From: Aquibacillus halophilus
Lineage (GTDB): Bacteria; Bacillota; Bacilli; Bacillales; Amphibacillaceae
Direction of reading: 5' to 3'
DNA: 64,000 nucleotides
NCBI RefSeq assembly: GCF_009649745.1
Contig: NZ_WJNG01000015.1
Coordinates: 1-64,000 of the forward strand
In this document: positions 46,864 through 56,818 of the stretch, piece by piece
Position numbering within the stretch: position 1 is the stretch's first letter
Layout: each line of letters starts with the position of its first letter
Notes under the pieces: model-generated
What the model saw: only the letters and a program-made list of their open reading frames with translations
Databases searched by the model: none
Told to the model about the DNA's origin: nothing
Translations under genes and position numbers: made by a program

Positions 46864-47787
46864 TTAATTAGTACTAAATAGGTTGCTAATTCCTGCAAAT
46901 AAATCCTCGAAAAACGTGGCGACGCTTTTCCAAAAACCTGTATTTCCTGTTACCTCTTCTATCTTACTTTTAATGTCACCAGCAATATCCTCAAGCTGAC
47001 TTTGCACATTACCAAAGTCGATATTTATCGCACGCATTTTTTCAAATAAGTTTGTAAGCATTTCACGATCTTCCGGGCTTAGTTCTATATTCAACGCATC
47101 TAATTGTTCTTGAACAATTCGTTCAATGTCCTCTTTTGTTGCAGGGTTTTGTTCAGAAATCGCTTTTTTAATCTCTGTCAATAGTTCACTTACCTTTGCC
47201 TGGTCCATACCTTCTTCATCAGCAAGATCAGTTGCTATTTCTAATTCTTCATTAGCCACTTCCATTCGATCCTTATCTAATGATTCACCATCAACATTGT
47301 AAGCTTTATATATTCCTGTTAATGCTGAATGCCCACTTACCTTCAATGGGGAAGCTACTTCGACCAACGCATTTTCAATTCCTGCTGTTAGTAATGCATT
47401 TGCATACATTTCAGTAGTTACTTCTGTGATGTTTTCAGAGCTTACTATATCTATTACCAGACCATTTCCCGGGTCTTTTCTCGTAATCTTAGCAGATGAA
47501 TACATATTAGAGCTTGAATCCCCTCCAATATAATTCGCGAGGTCTTCACCAGTTACAATGTACTCTTGAACCATATCAGGGTTATCTACACCTAATAAGC
47601 TTCTTACCTCATCCTTTTGCGCATCAGACAACGCCTCACCTAGTACTAGAATTGGCAACCCATATTTCTCATTTATACTATCACTATTGTTGTTACCATC
47701 ACTAGCAGCCACTTCTCCAACTATTGAAAAACTCATCGCCAGGAAAAATGCGCAAGTAATTGCCACTATGTTAAACCATTTAATCAT
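46864..47787 (-). CDS. Exported DUF1002 protein
   Basis: A 307-residue protein with an N-terminal signal peptide (hydrophobic stretch 6-28, probable cleavage after VAA). The body matches DUF1002: LGEALSDAQKDEVRSLLG, YSSAKITRK, GNGLVIDIVS, TGIYKAYN. The C-terminal third is helical and charged (a likely coiled coil at about 200-280) and ends FFEDLFAGISNLFSTN. The function of DUF1002 proteins is not known. AAAGGAG lies upstream of the ATG. Monocistronic. Confidence 0.88.
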   Translation of the reverse strand: MIKWFNIVAITCAFFLAMSFSIVGEVAASDGNNNSDSINEKYGLPILVLGEALSDAQKDEVRSLLGVDNPDMVQEYIVTGEDLANYIGGDSSSNMYSSAKITRKDPGNGLVIDIVSSENITEVTTEMYANALLTAGIENALVEVASPLKVSGHSALTGIYKAYNVDGESLDKDRMEVANEELEIATDLADEEGMDQAKVSELLTEIKKAISEQNPATKEDIERIVQEQLDALNIELSPEDREMLTNLFEKMRAINIDFGNVQSQLEDIAGDIKSKIEEVTGNTGFWKSVATFFEDLFAGISNLFSTN

Positions 47788-48060
47788 AAAGTCAATCTCC
47801 TTTTTTAAGGTTGTCTTACACTTTCATTATGCATATTTTGATTAATTAATGGAAGGGGATATATAACTAACTTTCACCGAGAGGATTTACTGCTTTGATT
47901 AGTAGATTTAAATTAGAACGTAGTTAGCAATCAATTTATTGTTAGTATTAACATAGATTAAAAGATCGTCAATTGTCAACTAATACTGTACTACATTATG
48001 GAAAATATTGGGGAAAGGGAGATTTAAAAGGAGCCAAAACATCATGCGAGGGCTAGTCAC

Positions 48061-48672
48061 TCATTCTACTTCGATCCTTGCTGTATGAGGAATGAAAATA
48101 TATCGGCCTTGTTGATCAACGACAATCATATCTATTCCCTTTTGGTATTGACTGTTTATTATTTGCCTTTCTGCAATCCACCAGAACTTAAGTCCTCTTA
48201 CACTGCAAATTACTTTACTTTCAGTATCCTCATCCGTTATATATAAAATCAATCCAGGATGATCCGTCGGTTTGCAGATATGATCAACCTGTAATATCAG
48301 TGTGACAGATTCTCTTGGATGAAGGTTAGGGGCTGGGAATATCCTTCCGATCGTGTCGTGAATTTCTAACTCCTGTAATTGTTCTGGCAAAAGAATATAC
48401 TGTGCATAATTCAAATCCTCGATTCTTGCCTTAGTTTTCCACTCTAAAAACTGTGAAATTTCTAGACCATTACTTGATAGACAAGCAAAATTTGAATGCT
48501 CATTCAAGATAGTTAGAGCTATAGTGGCAAGGGGCTTAGATAAGCCTAAGCTTTGTAGGACCTCAATGGTTACATGTGGGTGAAAGGTATGGACTTTTTT
48601 TATAAATTCTAACTTATTGCAGGATAAAATTCTCGGTTCATTGATCAGAAAAGCTTGATTGAGACTCAACAT
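48061..48672 (-). CDS. phnH: Orphan divergent PhnH-like protein (C-P lyase subunit family)
   Basis: A 203-residue protein aligning end to end by eye with E. coli PhnH. The N-terminus SLNQAFLINEP parallels the family opening. Later come LATIALTILNE, TLILQV (124-129), KGIDMIVV (178-185) and IPHTARIEV (194-202) in the usual order and spacing. PhnH is part of the PhnGHIJ complex that attaches methylphosphonate to ribose triphosphate. The usual PRTT is PHTA here. No phnG, I, J, K, L or M is in the window, so this is a solitary, probably specialised homologue. It sits divergent from an MFS carrier across a four-repeat Pho box. AGGAGGG precedes the ATG. Confidence 0.72.
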   Translation of the reverse strand: MLSLNQAFLINEPRILSCNKLEFIKKVHTFHPHVTIEVLQSLGLSKPLATIALTILNEHSNFACLSSNGLEISQFLEWKTKARIEDLNYAQYILLPEQLQELEIHDTIGRIFPAPNLHPRESVTLILQVDHICKPTDHPGLILYITDEDTESKVICSVRGLKFWWIAERQIINSQYQKGIDMIVVDQQGRYIFIPHTARIEVE

Positions 48673-48707
48673 GTTAACCCTCCTCGATTTGTTTGTAGTT
48701 TAACTGT

Positions 48708-48787
48708 ATCTTAATCAAGACTACTTTTGGTTAAGCCACTGTAAAAGTTGTGTAAATTATTATTAAAGGCTACTCCTAACCTATATA
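48708..48787. promoter_or_regulatory. Four-repeat Pho box between phnH and the MFS carrier
   Basis: Minus strand TTTAAT (48767-48762), TTTACA (48756-48751), TTTACA (48745-48740), TTAACC (48734-48729): four PhoP half-sites at exact 11-bp steps. A -10-like TAAGAT (48713-48708) follows toward phnH. On the other side TATATA (48782-48787) lies 20 bp from the last repeat toward the MFS unit. Both directions could be activated. Confidence 0.72.
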
Positions 48788-48861
48788 AATCAACTCTTAA
48801 AAATTGTGAATCTGCTACAATGGGAATAAAGTGAAAATTAAAAATGATATGGAGAATTTAA

Positions 48862-48948
48862 ATGACGATAATAGCTCAATGTAAATTCCAGGATAGCTTC
48901 GCAAAACAGCCCAAACAATATAGCCATCAGCTTAAATGGTACATATAA
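48862..48948 (+). CDS. 28-codon leader ORF before the MFS carrier
   Basis: ATG at 48862 with GGAG 7 nt upstream, 28 sense codons, TAA at 48946-48948. One base later the MFS gene starts. The peptide begins MTIIAQCKFQDSF and ends HQLKWYI; I recognise no family. The MFS start has no ribosome binding site of its own, so ribosomes finishing this leader probably restart on the carrier gene. Confidence 0.55.
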   Translation: MTIIAQCKFQDSFAKQPKQYSHQLKWYI

Positions 48949-48949
48949 A

Positions 48950-50194
48950 ATGGAAAATCTAAATTTAACAAAAAAATCTATTCTACTTCCCTATTTGATT
49001 GTATTTACGGGGTTCTTAGTGTTTGGCTTTTCAGAGAATGTTAGGGGACCTGCAATTCCAAGGATTCAGTCTGAGTTTGCTATCGATGAATTACAGGTCG
49101 GAATCCTATTAGCCCTTAACTCCTTTGGTTACTTACTCGCTTGTAGTTTCACAGGGGTGTTAACTACTAAACTTGGGATTAAACTAACATGTCTGCTAGC
49201 TTTTGGTTCGATTGCCATATCGGGCGTCTTCATCTATTTTTCAAACAGCTATTTCACATTTTCTTTTTCATACTTTTATATGTATATCGGAAATGGGATG
49301 CTTGAAATTGGACTTGCTATTTTAGCTGCAAGAATTTTCACCAAAAACACAGGGTTTATGATGAACCTATCTCATTTCTTTTATGGACTTGGTTCAACAG
49401 TAGCCCCTTTACTTGCTACAGGCTTAATGGGGTGGCACGTATATGGCGGAGGAGAGCTCGGATGGAGAGGCATGTATGTTGTCATCCTTTCCTTAGCTAT
49501 TATTCCAATGATTCCTACTATTGTTGCCAAGCTTCCTGGTAACTCCATATCAGCAGAGGATCGCATGCCGCTAAAAGTTTATGTGAGGGATCCTATTGCA
49601 TGGCTAATTGTAGGTATCTTGTCACTAGGAGTAACTGCCGAATTATCAATGGGCGGCTGGCTAGTCAACTTTTTAGAAAAATCATATGATTGGAGCTCAA
49701 CCGCTTCAGCTTCTATGCTGTCTGTATTCTTTTTTTGCTTTATGCTATCTAGGTTGATTCTTGGGTTCATCACAGATAAAATTGGATTTCTAATATCGTT
49801 AATCATTTTCTCAGGAGTTGCTGGTTTTTCAGTTATAGCAGCTATTGTGATTGGACCTTCTGCTGTATTTTTATTTGCACTTGCTGGTGTTGGGATTGCG
49901 CCAATATATCCAACGGTTATGGCTTTGATAGCTAAACGTTATCCTAACGGAAGTGATACTGCTATTACCTTTACTGTCACAATGATGGGGATTGTTGTAG
50001 TGGTAGCTAACTTTTTAGTAGGAGCTATTATCGACCTTTTCAGGCATTGGTTCACTAATTTTAGCGGGGAAGAGATAGGGTTAATTCGAGGGTATCAAGC
50101 CGGATTTATCTTTATTGGACTATGCGCCATTTTTTGCTCATTGATAAGTGTTATACTGTATCGCCGTTTGCAAAAAGTAAACCAGATTCTTTAG
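48950..50194 (+). CDS. MFS transporter (FucP/sugar-type MFS)
   Basis: A 414-residue carrier with twelve predicted helices. It begins LPYLIVFTGFLVFGFSENVRGPAIPRIQSEF and has motif-A-like GFITDKIGFLIS and a long helix 5-6 loop, a layout seen in sugar and unknown-solute MFS proteins of Bacillaceae. Its frame upstream is closed at 48872 and has no other start, so 48950 is firm despite lacking a Shine-Dalgarno site. The leader ORF ends one base before. The shared Pho box with phnH suggests uptake of a phosphorus compound, or export of a by-product; this is inference. Confidence 0.88.
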   Translation: MENLNLTKKSILLPYLIVFTGFLVFGFSENVRGPAIPRIQSEFAIDELQVGILLALNSFGYLLACSFTGVLTTKLGIKLTCLLAFGSIAISGVFIYFSNSYFTFSFSYFYMYIGNGMLEIGLAILAARIFTKNTGFMMNLSHFFYGLGSTVAPLLATGLMGWHVYGGGELGWRGMYVVILSLAIIPMIPTIVAKLPGNSISAEDRMPLKVYVRDPIAWLIVGILSLGVTAELSMGGWLVNFLEKSYDWSSTASASMLSVFFFCFMLSRLILGFITDKIGFLISLIIFSGVAGFSVIAAIVIGPSAVFLFALAGVGIAPIYPTVMALIAKRYPNGSDTAITFTVTMMGIVVVVANFLVGAIIDLFRHWFTNFSGEEIGLIRGYQAGFIFIGLCAIFCSLISVILYRRLQKVNQIL

Positions 50195-50206
50195 CTCAAA
50201 GAAATT

Positions 50207-50229
50207 CTCCAATACAAGGAGTATTGGAG
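50207..50229. terminator. Bidirectional hairpin between MFS and ridA
   Basis: CTCCAATAC/GTATTGGAG stem; AATTTTC follows on the plus strand and AATTTC on the minus strand. Confidence 0.65.
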
Positions 50230-50249
50230 AATTTTCTGAATTACATCAC

Positions 50250-50624
50250 TTATCTTTTTGCGATTACATCCATTTCGATGCTAACATCCTTCGGTAGCCT
50301 GCTAACTTCCACTGTTGCTCTTGCTGGGTACGGTTCGGTTAAGAATTTCGCATACGCTTCATTAATTGTAGCGAAGTCATCCATATTGGTAATATAGATG
50401 GTAAACTTGACAACATTCGTAAATGACAAGTTAGCTTCTTCGAGTACCGCTCCAATGTTTTTCATTACCTGTGTTGTTTGCTCTTCAATACCCTCTGCTA
50501 TTTCTCCTGTTTCCGGAATCATTGGAATTTGACCAGAAACAAATACAAGGTCTCCCAAATCAATTGCTTGAGAATATGGTCCAATTGCTTGGGGTGCTTG
50601 ATCGGTTTGTATCGCTTTTACCAT
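50250..50624 (-). CDS. ridA: RidA family reactive intermediate deaminase
   Basis: A 124-residue protein with all RidA hallmarks: APQAIGPYSQAI at the start, VFVSGQIPM, TQQVMKNIGAVLEEA-like helix (TTQVMKNIGAVLEEA), YITNMDDFATINEAYAKF, and PARATVEVSRLPKDVSIEMDVIA with the conserved Arg. It hydrolyses reactive enamine/imine intermediates made by PLP enzymes. Normal length, with GAGAGG upstream. Monocistronic. Confidence 0.96.
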   Translation of the reverse strand: MVKAIQTDQAPQAIGPYSQAIDLGDLVFVSGQIPMIPETGEIAEGIEEQTTQVMKNIGAVLEEANLSFTNVVKFTIYITNMDDFATINEAYAKFLTEPYPARATVEVSRLPKDVSIEMDVIAKR

Positions 50625-50735
50625 AATTTATCAACCTCTCTAATTTGTAAATACTTTAATACTTAAAATTTTAACATACTATTGTTTTTTAGTAGAATAA
50701 ACAATATCTAGAAAAACGGAAAGGACGTGGATGAA

Positions 50736-51137
50736 GTGGAAGGTAATTTACAAGTTAAAACGAGTTCTCATTCGCAAATGATTGACATTACGGACAGCTT
50801 GGAGAAATGGTTAACAGATAAGGGAGTAAAAAATGGGATACTAATTGTCTCCTCTCTCCACACTACAGCCGGGATAACAGTAAATGAAAATGCTGATCCA
50901 GATGTGAAAACAGACTTTTTAAGGAGATTAGACGAGGTCTATCCTTGGGAGCATCCTCGAGATAAACATATGGAAGGGAATACGGCATCTCACTTAAAAG
51001 CCAGCACAGTTGGACATGCGCAAACTCTAATAGTCTCAGATGGAAAACTTGTACTAGGTACATGGCAGGGCGTTTATTTTTGCGAATTTGATGGTCCAAG
51101 AAATCGTAAATATGCACTAAAAGTGATTGAAGGTTGA
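50736..51137 (+). CDS. YjbQ family protein (UPF0047)
   Basis: About 133 residues from the GTG at 50736, where AAGGA stands at a workable distance. The GTG at 50727 is too close to it. Family words: [58 protein letters not shown]. Conserved His and Glu form the proposed metal/phosphate site. Members have been linked to thiamine-phosphate synthase-like activity, but the true role is unsettled. Divergent from ridA. A hairpin terminator follows. Confidence 0.92.
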   Translation: MEGNLQVKTSSHSQMIDITDSLEKWLTDKGVKNGILIVSSLHTTAGITVNENADPDVKTDFLRRLDEVYPWEHPRDKHMEGNTASHLKASTVGHAQTLIVSDGKLVLGTWQGVYFCEFDGPRNRKYALKVIEG

Positions 51138-51143
51138 CTAATA

Positions 51144-51175
51144 AAAAAACTCGGTTAAAGTAACCGAGTTTTCTT
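51144..51175 (+). terminator. Terminator of the yjbQ-type gene
   Basis: ACTCGGTTA/TAACCGAGT perfect 9-bp stem, then TTTTCTT. The rest of 51176-51458 holds nothing I can support. Confidence 0.85.
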
Positions 51176-51458
51176 ATGTTAGCTTGTCTGATTAATTTAT
51201 TAATATAAACCCTTACATCTTCTCTCAGGTTAGAGAAAAACCATCTACAAATACTTCATCAAGCCTAAAGTTTTGGGGTGCTACCAACTATAAGCATAGT
51301 CAGTATTTTGAGCAAAGCAATCATTCAATTGCTAACCCTCAAAACTGCAGGTGGTTCGTCAACACTAATTGAGTTAAGGTTTAATGAAAACTTGGTAAGC
51401 AAGAGGTTACCGAAAGCACATACATATACCCCCTCACCTCAATCATTTACAAAGTTCA

Positions 51459-52991
<1,533 letters not shown>

Positions 52992-53130
52992 TTACATTAT
53001 TGGTTCAGAAAACTATGTTAATTATTCTAATATTTTAATATTGATAAATTTTAACGATAATTCTGCCTCAGACACGAACTATTTACATTTTACACCAGTT
53101 AATTGTAAGTGAGACCTCCCCCCTCTTTAT

Positions 53131-53144
53131 CGTAATCGCTTACA
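53131..53144 (-). promoter_or_regulatory. cre-like site in the arabinofuranosidase leader
   Basis: TGTAAGCGATTACG on the minus strand, one mismatch (final base) to TGNAARCGNWWWCA. It lies about 165 bp before the start codon, so it would act as a roadblock-type site. Confidence 0.5.
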
Positions 53145-53243
53145 TTCACCTCAGTAAAAGTTCCAAAAAATCAGGGCTAAATTCGCACTCTAAACTTACT
53201 TTTTCAACAAGTACCATTTACACCTTTCTAAACACAATGCCCC

Positions 53244-53298
53244 TTGTACGTATATCCTTACATTATAATTATATGATAATACTATTGGTACGTATATT
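53244..53298 (-). promoter_or_regulatory. Pair of AraR-like operators at the arabinofuranosidase promoter
   Basis: TTGTACGTATAT (53244-53255) and TTGGTACGTATAT (53285-53297) both hold a TACGTA core like the AraR box ATTTGTACGTACAAAT. The centres are 42 bp apart, four helical turns. TATAAT-like -10 words lie between them on the minus strand (53272-53262); the -35 is poor. No araR gene is in the window. The rest of 52968-53516 shows no gene. Confidence 0.6.
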
Positions 53299-53516
53299 CA
53301 ATGGTTTTTGAAAATATTAATATTTTTCCTTCTTTTAATTTATTAGTTTTATAAATTTAATTGGAACACTGCGGGATCAACTGATGTCAGAGAACCCATA
53401 TGATGTCCCTACGTGTTCTAGTAATGCTTAATAGTTTGCTTCCTCGGCGCAAGGAAACAAAAAAGTCTATTCATGTAGTACTTTGACTGAGACTGACCCA
53501 CGTTTTTCCTATTAAA

Positions 53517-53548
53517 AAAGACTCAATCATTAGCCAGATTGAGTCTTA
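53517..53548 (-). terminator. Terminator of the YckD-like gene
   Basis: AAGACTCAAT/ATTGAGTCTT stem followed by TTTTT on the minus strand. Confidence 0.85.
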
Positions 53549-53570
53549 AAATTGTTTATTTTTGAGTTTC

Positions 53571-53921
53571 CTACTCGTTTTCCTTATGCTTCTTTTCATG
53601 ATGCTTATGCATATCCCATTTCGGGATAAATCCATCTTCTTCTATTTTTGAAAAATATGCATCTAAATGTTCCTTCATTTTTAATGCATCCTCTTCCTCT
53701 AGTACGCCAAACTCTTGGTATTTGTTAATGATACCTTTACGCTGATTAATTAAATTTTCATAAAGTGTCTCCAGCTCCGTTAACTGCTGTTTTGATAGCT
53801 TTACATCTTTAAACTCTGGTTTATGACCGTGATCTTCCTCAGCCTGCATTTGCATGGTTCCAAATCCTAGTACTCCGACCGTCATCATTATAGCCATTAC
53901 TATAACCAAAAATTTTTTCAT
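53571..53921 (-). CDS. Small exported YckD-like (DUF2680) protein
   Basis: A 116-residue protein with a signal peptide (KKFLVIVMAIMMTVGVLGFG, probable cleavage after MQA). The mature part is a charged helix pair (LSKQQLTELETLYENLINQRKGIINKY) with FGVLEEEDALKMKEHLDAYF, the pattern of YckD/DUF2680 proteins. The tail is rich in His and Lys (KHHEKKHKENE), suggesting metal or polyanion contact. Function unknown. AAAGGATG lies upstream. Monocistronic. Confidence 0.85.
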   Translation of the reverse strand: MKKFLVIVMAIMMTVGVLGFGTMQMQAEEDHGHKPEFKDVKLSKQQLTELETLYENLINQRKGIINKYQEFGVLEEEDALKMKEHLDAYFSKIEEDGFIPKWDMHKHHEKKHKENE

Positions 53922-54010
53922 TTGTTTTCATCCTTTCCAAATTAGTCACCTTAACTTTTACTATTGGAAAGGATACTATGCACTTGCCTAAAAAAAACCA
54001 TTTATTCTAT

Positions 54011-55003
54011 TTAATGTATCCTAACTATGGTTCTCCCCTGGATCTTGCCATTCAATATATTGCTCAACGTTTCAGGTAATTCTTTGAACGTAATTTCAGT
54101 CGAGAGGTATTCTAACGATTTTGGTTTTAGATCACCAGTCATACGTTCCCAGACCTGCTTCCTTACTTCCATTGGACAATAGGCAGAGTCTATCCCTATT
54201 AGACTAACTCCTCTTAAAATAAACGGAAAAACGGCCGTCGGTATAGCTGTTCCACCAGTTAAGCCACTTACTGCCACGGCTCCACCGTAGTTTATTTTAC
54301 TAAGAATGGACGCTAATGTTTGTCCGCCAACCGGATCAATGGCAGCAGCCCAAAGTTGTTTATCTAGTGGCCTTACCTTATCTTCATACACTTCTTCACG
54401 TGAGATAACCTCTTTGGCACCTAGTTCGTATAAAAACGGATGAGCACTTTCTTTTCCTGTACTCGCTACCACATGATAACCAGACTTTGCTAGCATTGCT
54501 ACTGCCATACTACCAACTCCTCCTGATGCACCCGTCACTAGAACTTTCCCTTTATTAGGTGTTAGGCCAACCTGTTCTAATCGGTAAATGGAGAGTGCAG
54601 CTGTAAATCCAGCTGTCCCATAAACCATTGATTCTTTTAATGACATACCTTCTGGCAAAGGAACAATCCAGTTTGCTGGAATCTTAGCATATTCACTATA
54701 GCCCCCATAGTGCGATACGCCAATCTCGTAGCTAGTAGCAATTACTTGATCCCCTCGTTTAAACCTTTCATCCTTTGATTCTACAACAATACCAGCTAAA
54801 TCAATTCCAGGGACAAAAGGGTAACTCTTTACAATTGAACTGTTTGGCGTACTAGCTAATCCATCCTTATAATTTACACTTGAATAATGAACTTCAATTA
54901 ATACCTCTGAATCTGGTAAATCTACTAGCAATAGCTCGTCCACCCGAGCAGAAAAGTCTTCTCCTTGTTTATCTAGACGGAAGGCTTTAAATGACTGTTT
55001 CAT
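54011..55003 (-). CDS. YhdH/YhfP family quinone oxidoreductase
   Basis: About 330 residues from the ATG at 55003 (KQSFKAFRLDKQ), with GGGAGTGG upstream; a TTG eight codons earlier overlaps that site. A zinc-free medium-chain reductase: VHYSSVNYKDGLA, PFVPGIDLAGIV, NADPH motif VTGASGGVGSMAVAML, and VSGLTGGTAIPTAVFPFILRGV, all typical of acrylyl-CoA reductase/YhdH-type enzymes. The hairpin at 55032-55057 separates it from the preceding gene. Confidence 0.92.
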   Translation of the reverse strand: MKQSFKAFRLDKQGEDFSARVDELLLVDLPDSEVLIEVHYSSVNYKDGLASTPNSSIVKSYPFVPGIDLAGIVVESKDERFKRGDQVIATSYEIGVSHYGGYSEYAKIPANWIVPLPEGMSLKESMVYGTAGFTAALSIYRLEQVGLTPNKGKVLVTGASGGVGSMAVAMLAKSGYHVVASTGKESAHPFLYELGAKEVISREEVYEDKVRPLDKQLWAAAIDPVGGQTLASILSKINYGGAVAVSGLTGGTAIPTAVFPFILRGVSLIGIDSAYCPMEVRKQVWERMTGDLKPKSLEYLSTEITFKELPETLSNILNGKIQGRTIVRIH

Positions 55004-55031
55004 TGTATGTATTCCACTCCCTTTCAAAAAT

Positions 55032-55057
55032 CACGTAGCGCAGTTTAGATGCGCTAC
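55032..55057 (-). terminator. Hairpin between the permuted papain-fold gene and the quinone reductase
   Basis: ACGTAGCGCA/TGCGCTACGT stem with GATTTTTG following on the minus strand. It overlaps the end of the upstream gene. Confidence 0.75.
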
Positions 55058-55809
55058 GTATTAATGATAAACTCAACATCCTCATGTTCATAAATTAATT
55101 CAAAGTCGACACTAGCTAGCAAGTTTGTATATAAGTCTTCTGGTGAGTACCAAAGATAATCATTATCTAACTTATAGCTTGCACCATGAAAATAACTTAG
55201 CCAGATTAATTTAGAACAGTAGATATGCTCCCAAGGATCTTCTATTGACTGTGACAAATTATAGGAAAATACCGGTTCCTCAATCCCTTGATCCAAGTTA
55301 TCCTTATACTTTTTCAAATAATTTGTTGCATATTCCACTGCAGCTTTACCATTCTTCTTTGATCTCGGTCTAAATTGTGCATGCACCGGATGTTTATCAA
55401 GAAATTGTTGGATTGTATCTTTTCGAATTGCAGGATGACCTCCAGGAGATTCAATTAGATTATCTTTATCAATAACTAATGCTGAATGCCCGATGTAACC
55501 TGTCATTGTTTCATTCAAATTATCACTAGCAACTAAAATGTCCCCTGGTTTGAAGTTGCGATCACGGGTACCCAAAGAATACTGTTCGCCGACCGCGGTT
55601 GGAAACCCTCTATCTAGATTATATGCAGCTATAATTAAGTGGCTAGGAGATGCTCGATTACTAGTGTGCAAATAAAAAGTATCACCTCTATAAAAGTTTG
55701 CCGCTAATTGGTGATCTAAATAAATAGCATAATAATTGAAGGGTATGTTTGATATCTGTCTTATTCTTATCCAATCTTCGTATTGTTCCACTGAAAAATT
55801 TCTATCCAT
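55054..55809 (-). CDS. YiiX/YycO-type permuted papain-fold amidase-like protein
   Basis: A 251-residue soluble protein. Residues ~85-235 match the circularly permuted NlpC/P60 group: FKPGDILVASD, then YIGHSALV with the catalytic His (H108), ESPGG, and YCSKLIWLSY with the nucleophile Cys (C198). There is no signal peptide or transmembrane segment, so the substrate is cytosolic; lipid or amide hydrolysis is usual for the group. The first 80 residues are not recognised. It lies 56 bp downstream of the ion-channel gene. A 7-bp stem ACCGCCC/GGGCGGT (55851-55818 region) ends at its ribosome binding site. Confidence 0.75.
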   Translation of the reverse strand: MDRNFSVEQYEDWIRIRQISNIPFNYYAIYLDHQLAANFYRGDTFYLHTSNRASPSHLIIAAYNLDRGFPTAVGEQYSLGTRDRNFKPGDILVASDNLNETMTGYIGHSALVIDKDNLIESPGGHPAIRKDTIQQFLDKHPVHAQFRPRSKKNGKAAVEYATNYLKKYKDNLDQGIEEPVFSYNLSQSIEDPWEHIYCSKLIWLSYFHGASYKLDNDYLWYSPEDLYTNLLASVDFELIYEHEDVEFIINT

Positions 55810-55865
55810 TGTTTACCACCGCCCAACACCAATATATTCAAGGGCGGTAAAAAGTGTTAATTAAT

Positions 55866-56513
55866 TTATTTAGACTCACTTCCCTTTTTAAGTCTAGTCT
55901 TTCTCCGAAATATACTGAACCAACTTGATTGATAAACGAGATCTATCGTCGTACTTATAACAAACCCGTGTAGTATCACTCCAATAATGGTTAATACTAC
56001 GATTAAAATATGCGCATAAACAGTCGTTGGCTCAAAATCTGATTGACCAAAAAAAGTTAGTGACATCAAACTAGTCCCCAATGCATGCCAATAACTAGTT
56101 AACTTTGATTCTATTAGATAAAGCGGAATGTCAGATAAAAGTAAAATAAGTATGGCAATAGAAGAAACTAAAAACATGTTTTGCTTTTTTAATAGTTTCA
56201 TAAACGGCATGGTATAGTATTTAGTTATGGTCTTTAATCTAAGCAAATGTAATATTCGTGCAAATCTAGCTAACTGGAACATTGCGTCTAAGGGAATCGC
56301 TGCAATTAGTAGGAACGGATTACTTTTAATGTATTGCCATCTGTTATCACTCTTATATAGACGATAAGCAAAATCAACTGCAAATATCCCCCATGTAATC
56401 CACACAATAAAGCTATTATATCCGGTATTATTCCAAATTGTTGCGATTGATAAACTGGCTAACAAGACCATGAATAGTTCATAAATGGTTTGTTTATGTT
56501 TGAAAATTTTCAT
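55866..56513 (-). CDS. Ion-channel-like membrane protein with non-canonical pore
   Basis: A 215-residue protein with the six-helix layout of voltage-gated K+ channels. An S4-like helix has Arg every third residue (R83, R86, R92). The pore loop reads SLTFFGQSDFEPTT (151-164): the selectivity-filter GYGD is replaced by GQSD (156-159), while the following P and TT of the consensus are kept. No RCK domain follows; the tail is short and basic. It could be a non-K+ channel or a non-conducting voltage sensor. It precedes the papain-fold gene on the same strand. Confidence 0.75.
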   Translation of the reverse strand: MKIFKHKQTIYELFMVLLASLSIATIWNNTGYNSFIVWITWGIFAVDFAYRLYKSDNRWQYIKSNPFLLIAAIPLDAMFQLARFARILHLLRLKTITKYYTMPFMKLLKKQNMFLVSSIAILILLLSDIPLYLIESKLTSYWHALGTSLMSLTFFGQSDFEPTTVYAHILIVVLTIIGVILHGFVISTTIDLVYQSSWFSIFRRKTRLKKGSESK

Positions 56514-56587
56514 GGTAACCTCTCCAAAATCACTGCATTGTGTTCAATAATACTATTATAAAGAAATCTTAGCTTTTAGAACAGCCC

Positions 56588-56618
56588 AACCACAAAACCA
56601 CCTCCCATAATTTCTGGA
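56588..56618. terminator. GC-rich hairpin upstream of the channel gene
   Basis: ACCACCTCC/GGAGGTGGT stem with TTTTG on the minus strand. Together with the stem at 56782 it insulates the channel gene from the queF unit. Nothing else is seen in 56514-56818. Confidence 0.6.
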
Positions 56619-56781
56619 GGTGGTTCCCATCATATAAGTCATGAGGCTCTTTTTCAAAAAATAGAGTTTTAGGTGGGGGATCAATTTGAAATCATATTTC
56701 TAGGATTTCCTTCCTATTTGCGTTAGACATTGGAAATCAATCTTTGTTCTGTATTTAATTAGTGTGTCTTCTAGGTAGAAA

Positions 56782-56813
56782 AGTGGTGTTTCCTTTTAGA
56801 AAGAAACACCACT
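56782..56813 (-). terminator. Terminator of the queF-yhhQ operon
   Basis: GTGGTGTTTC/GAAACACCAC stem followed by TTTTCT on the minus strand, 6 bp past the stop codon. Confidence 0.85.
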
Positions 56814-56818
56814 CGTTA

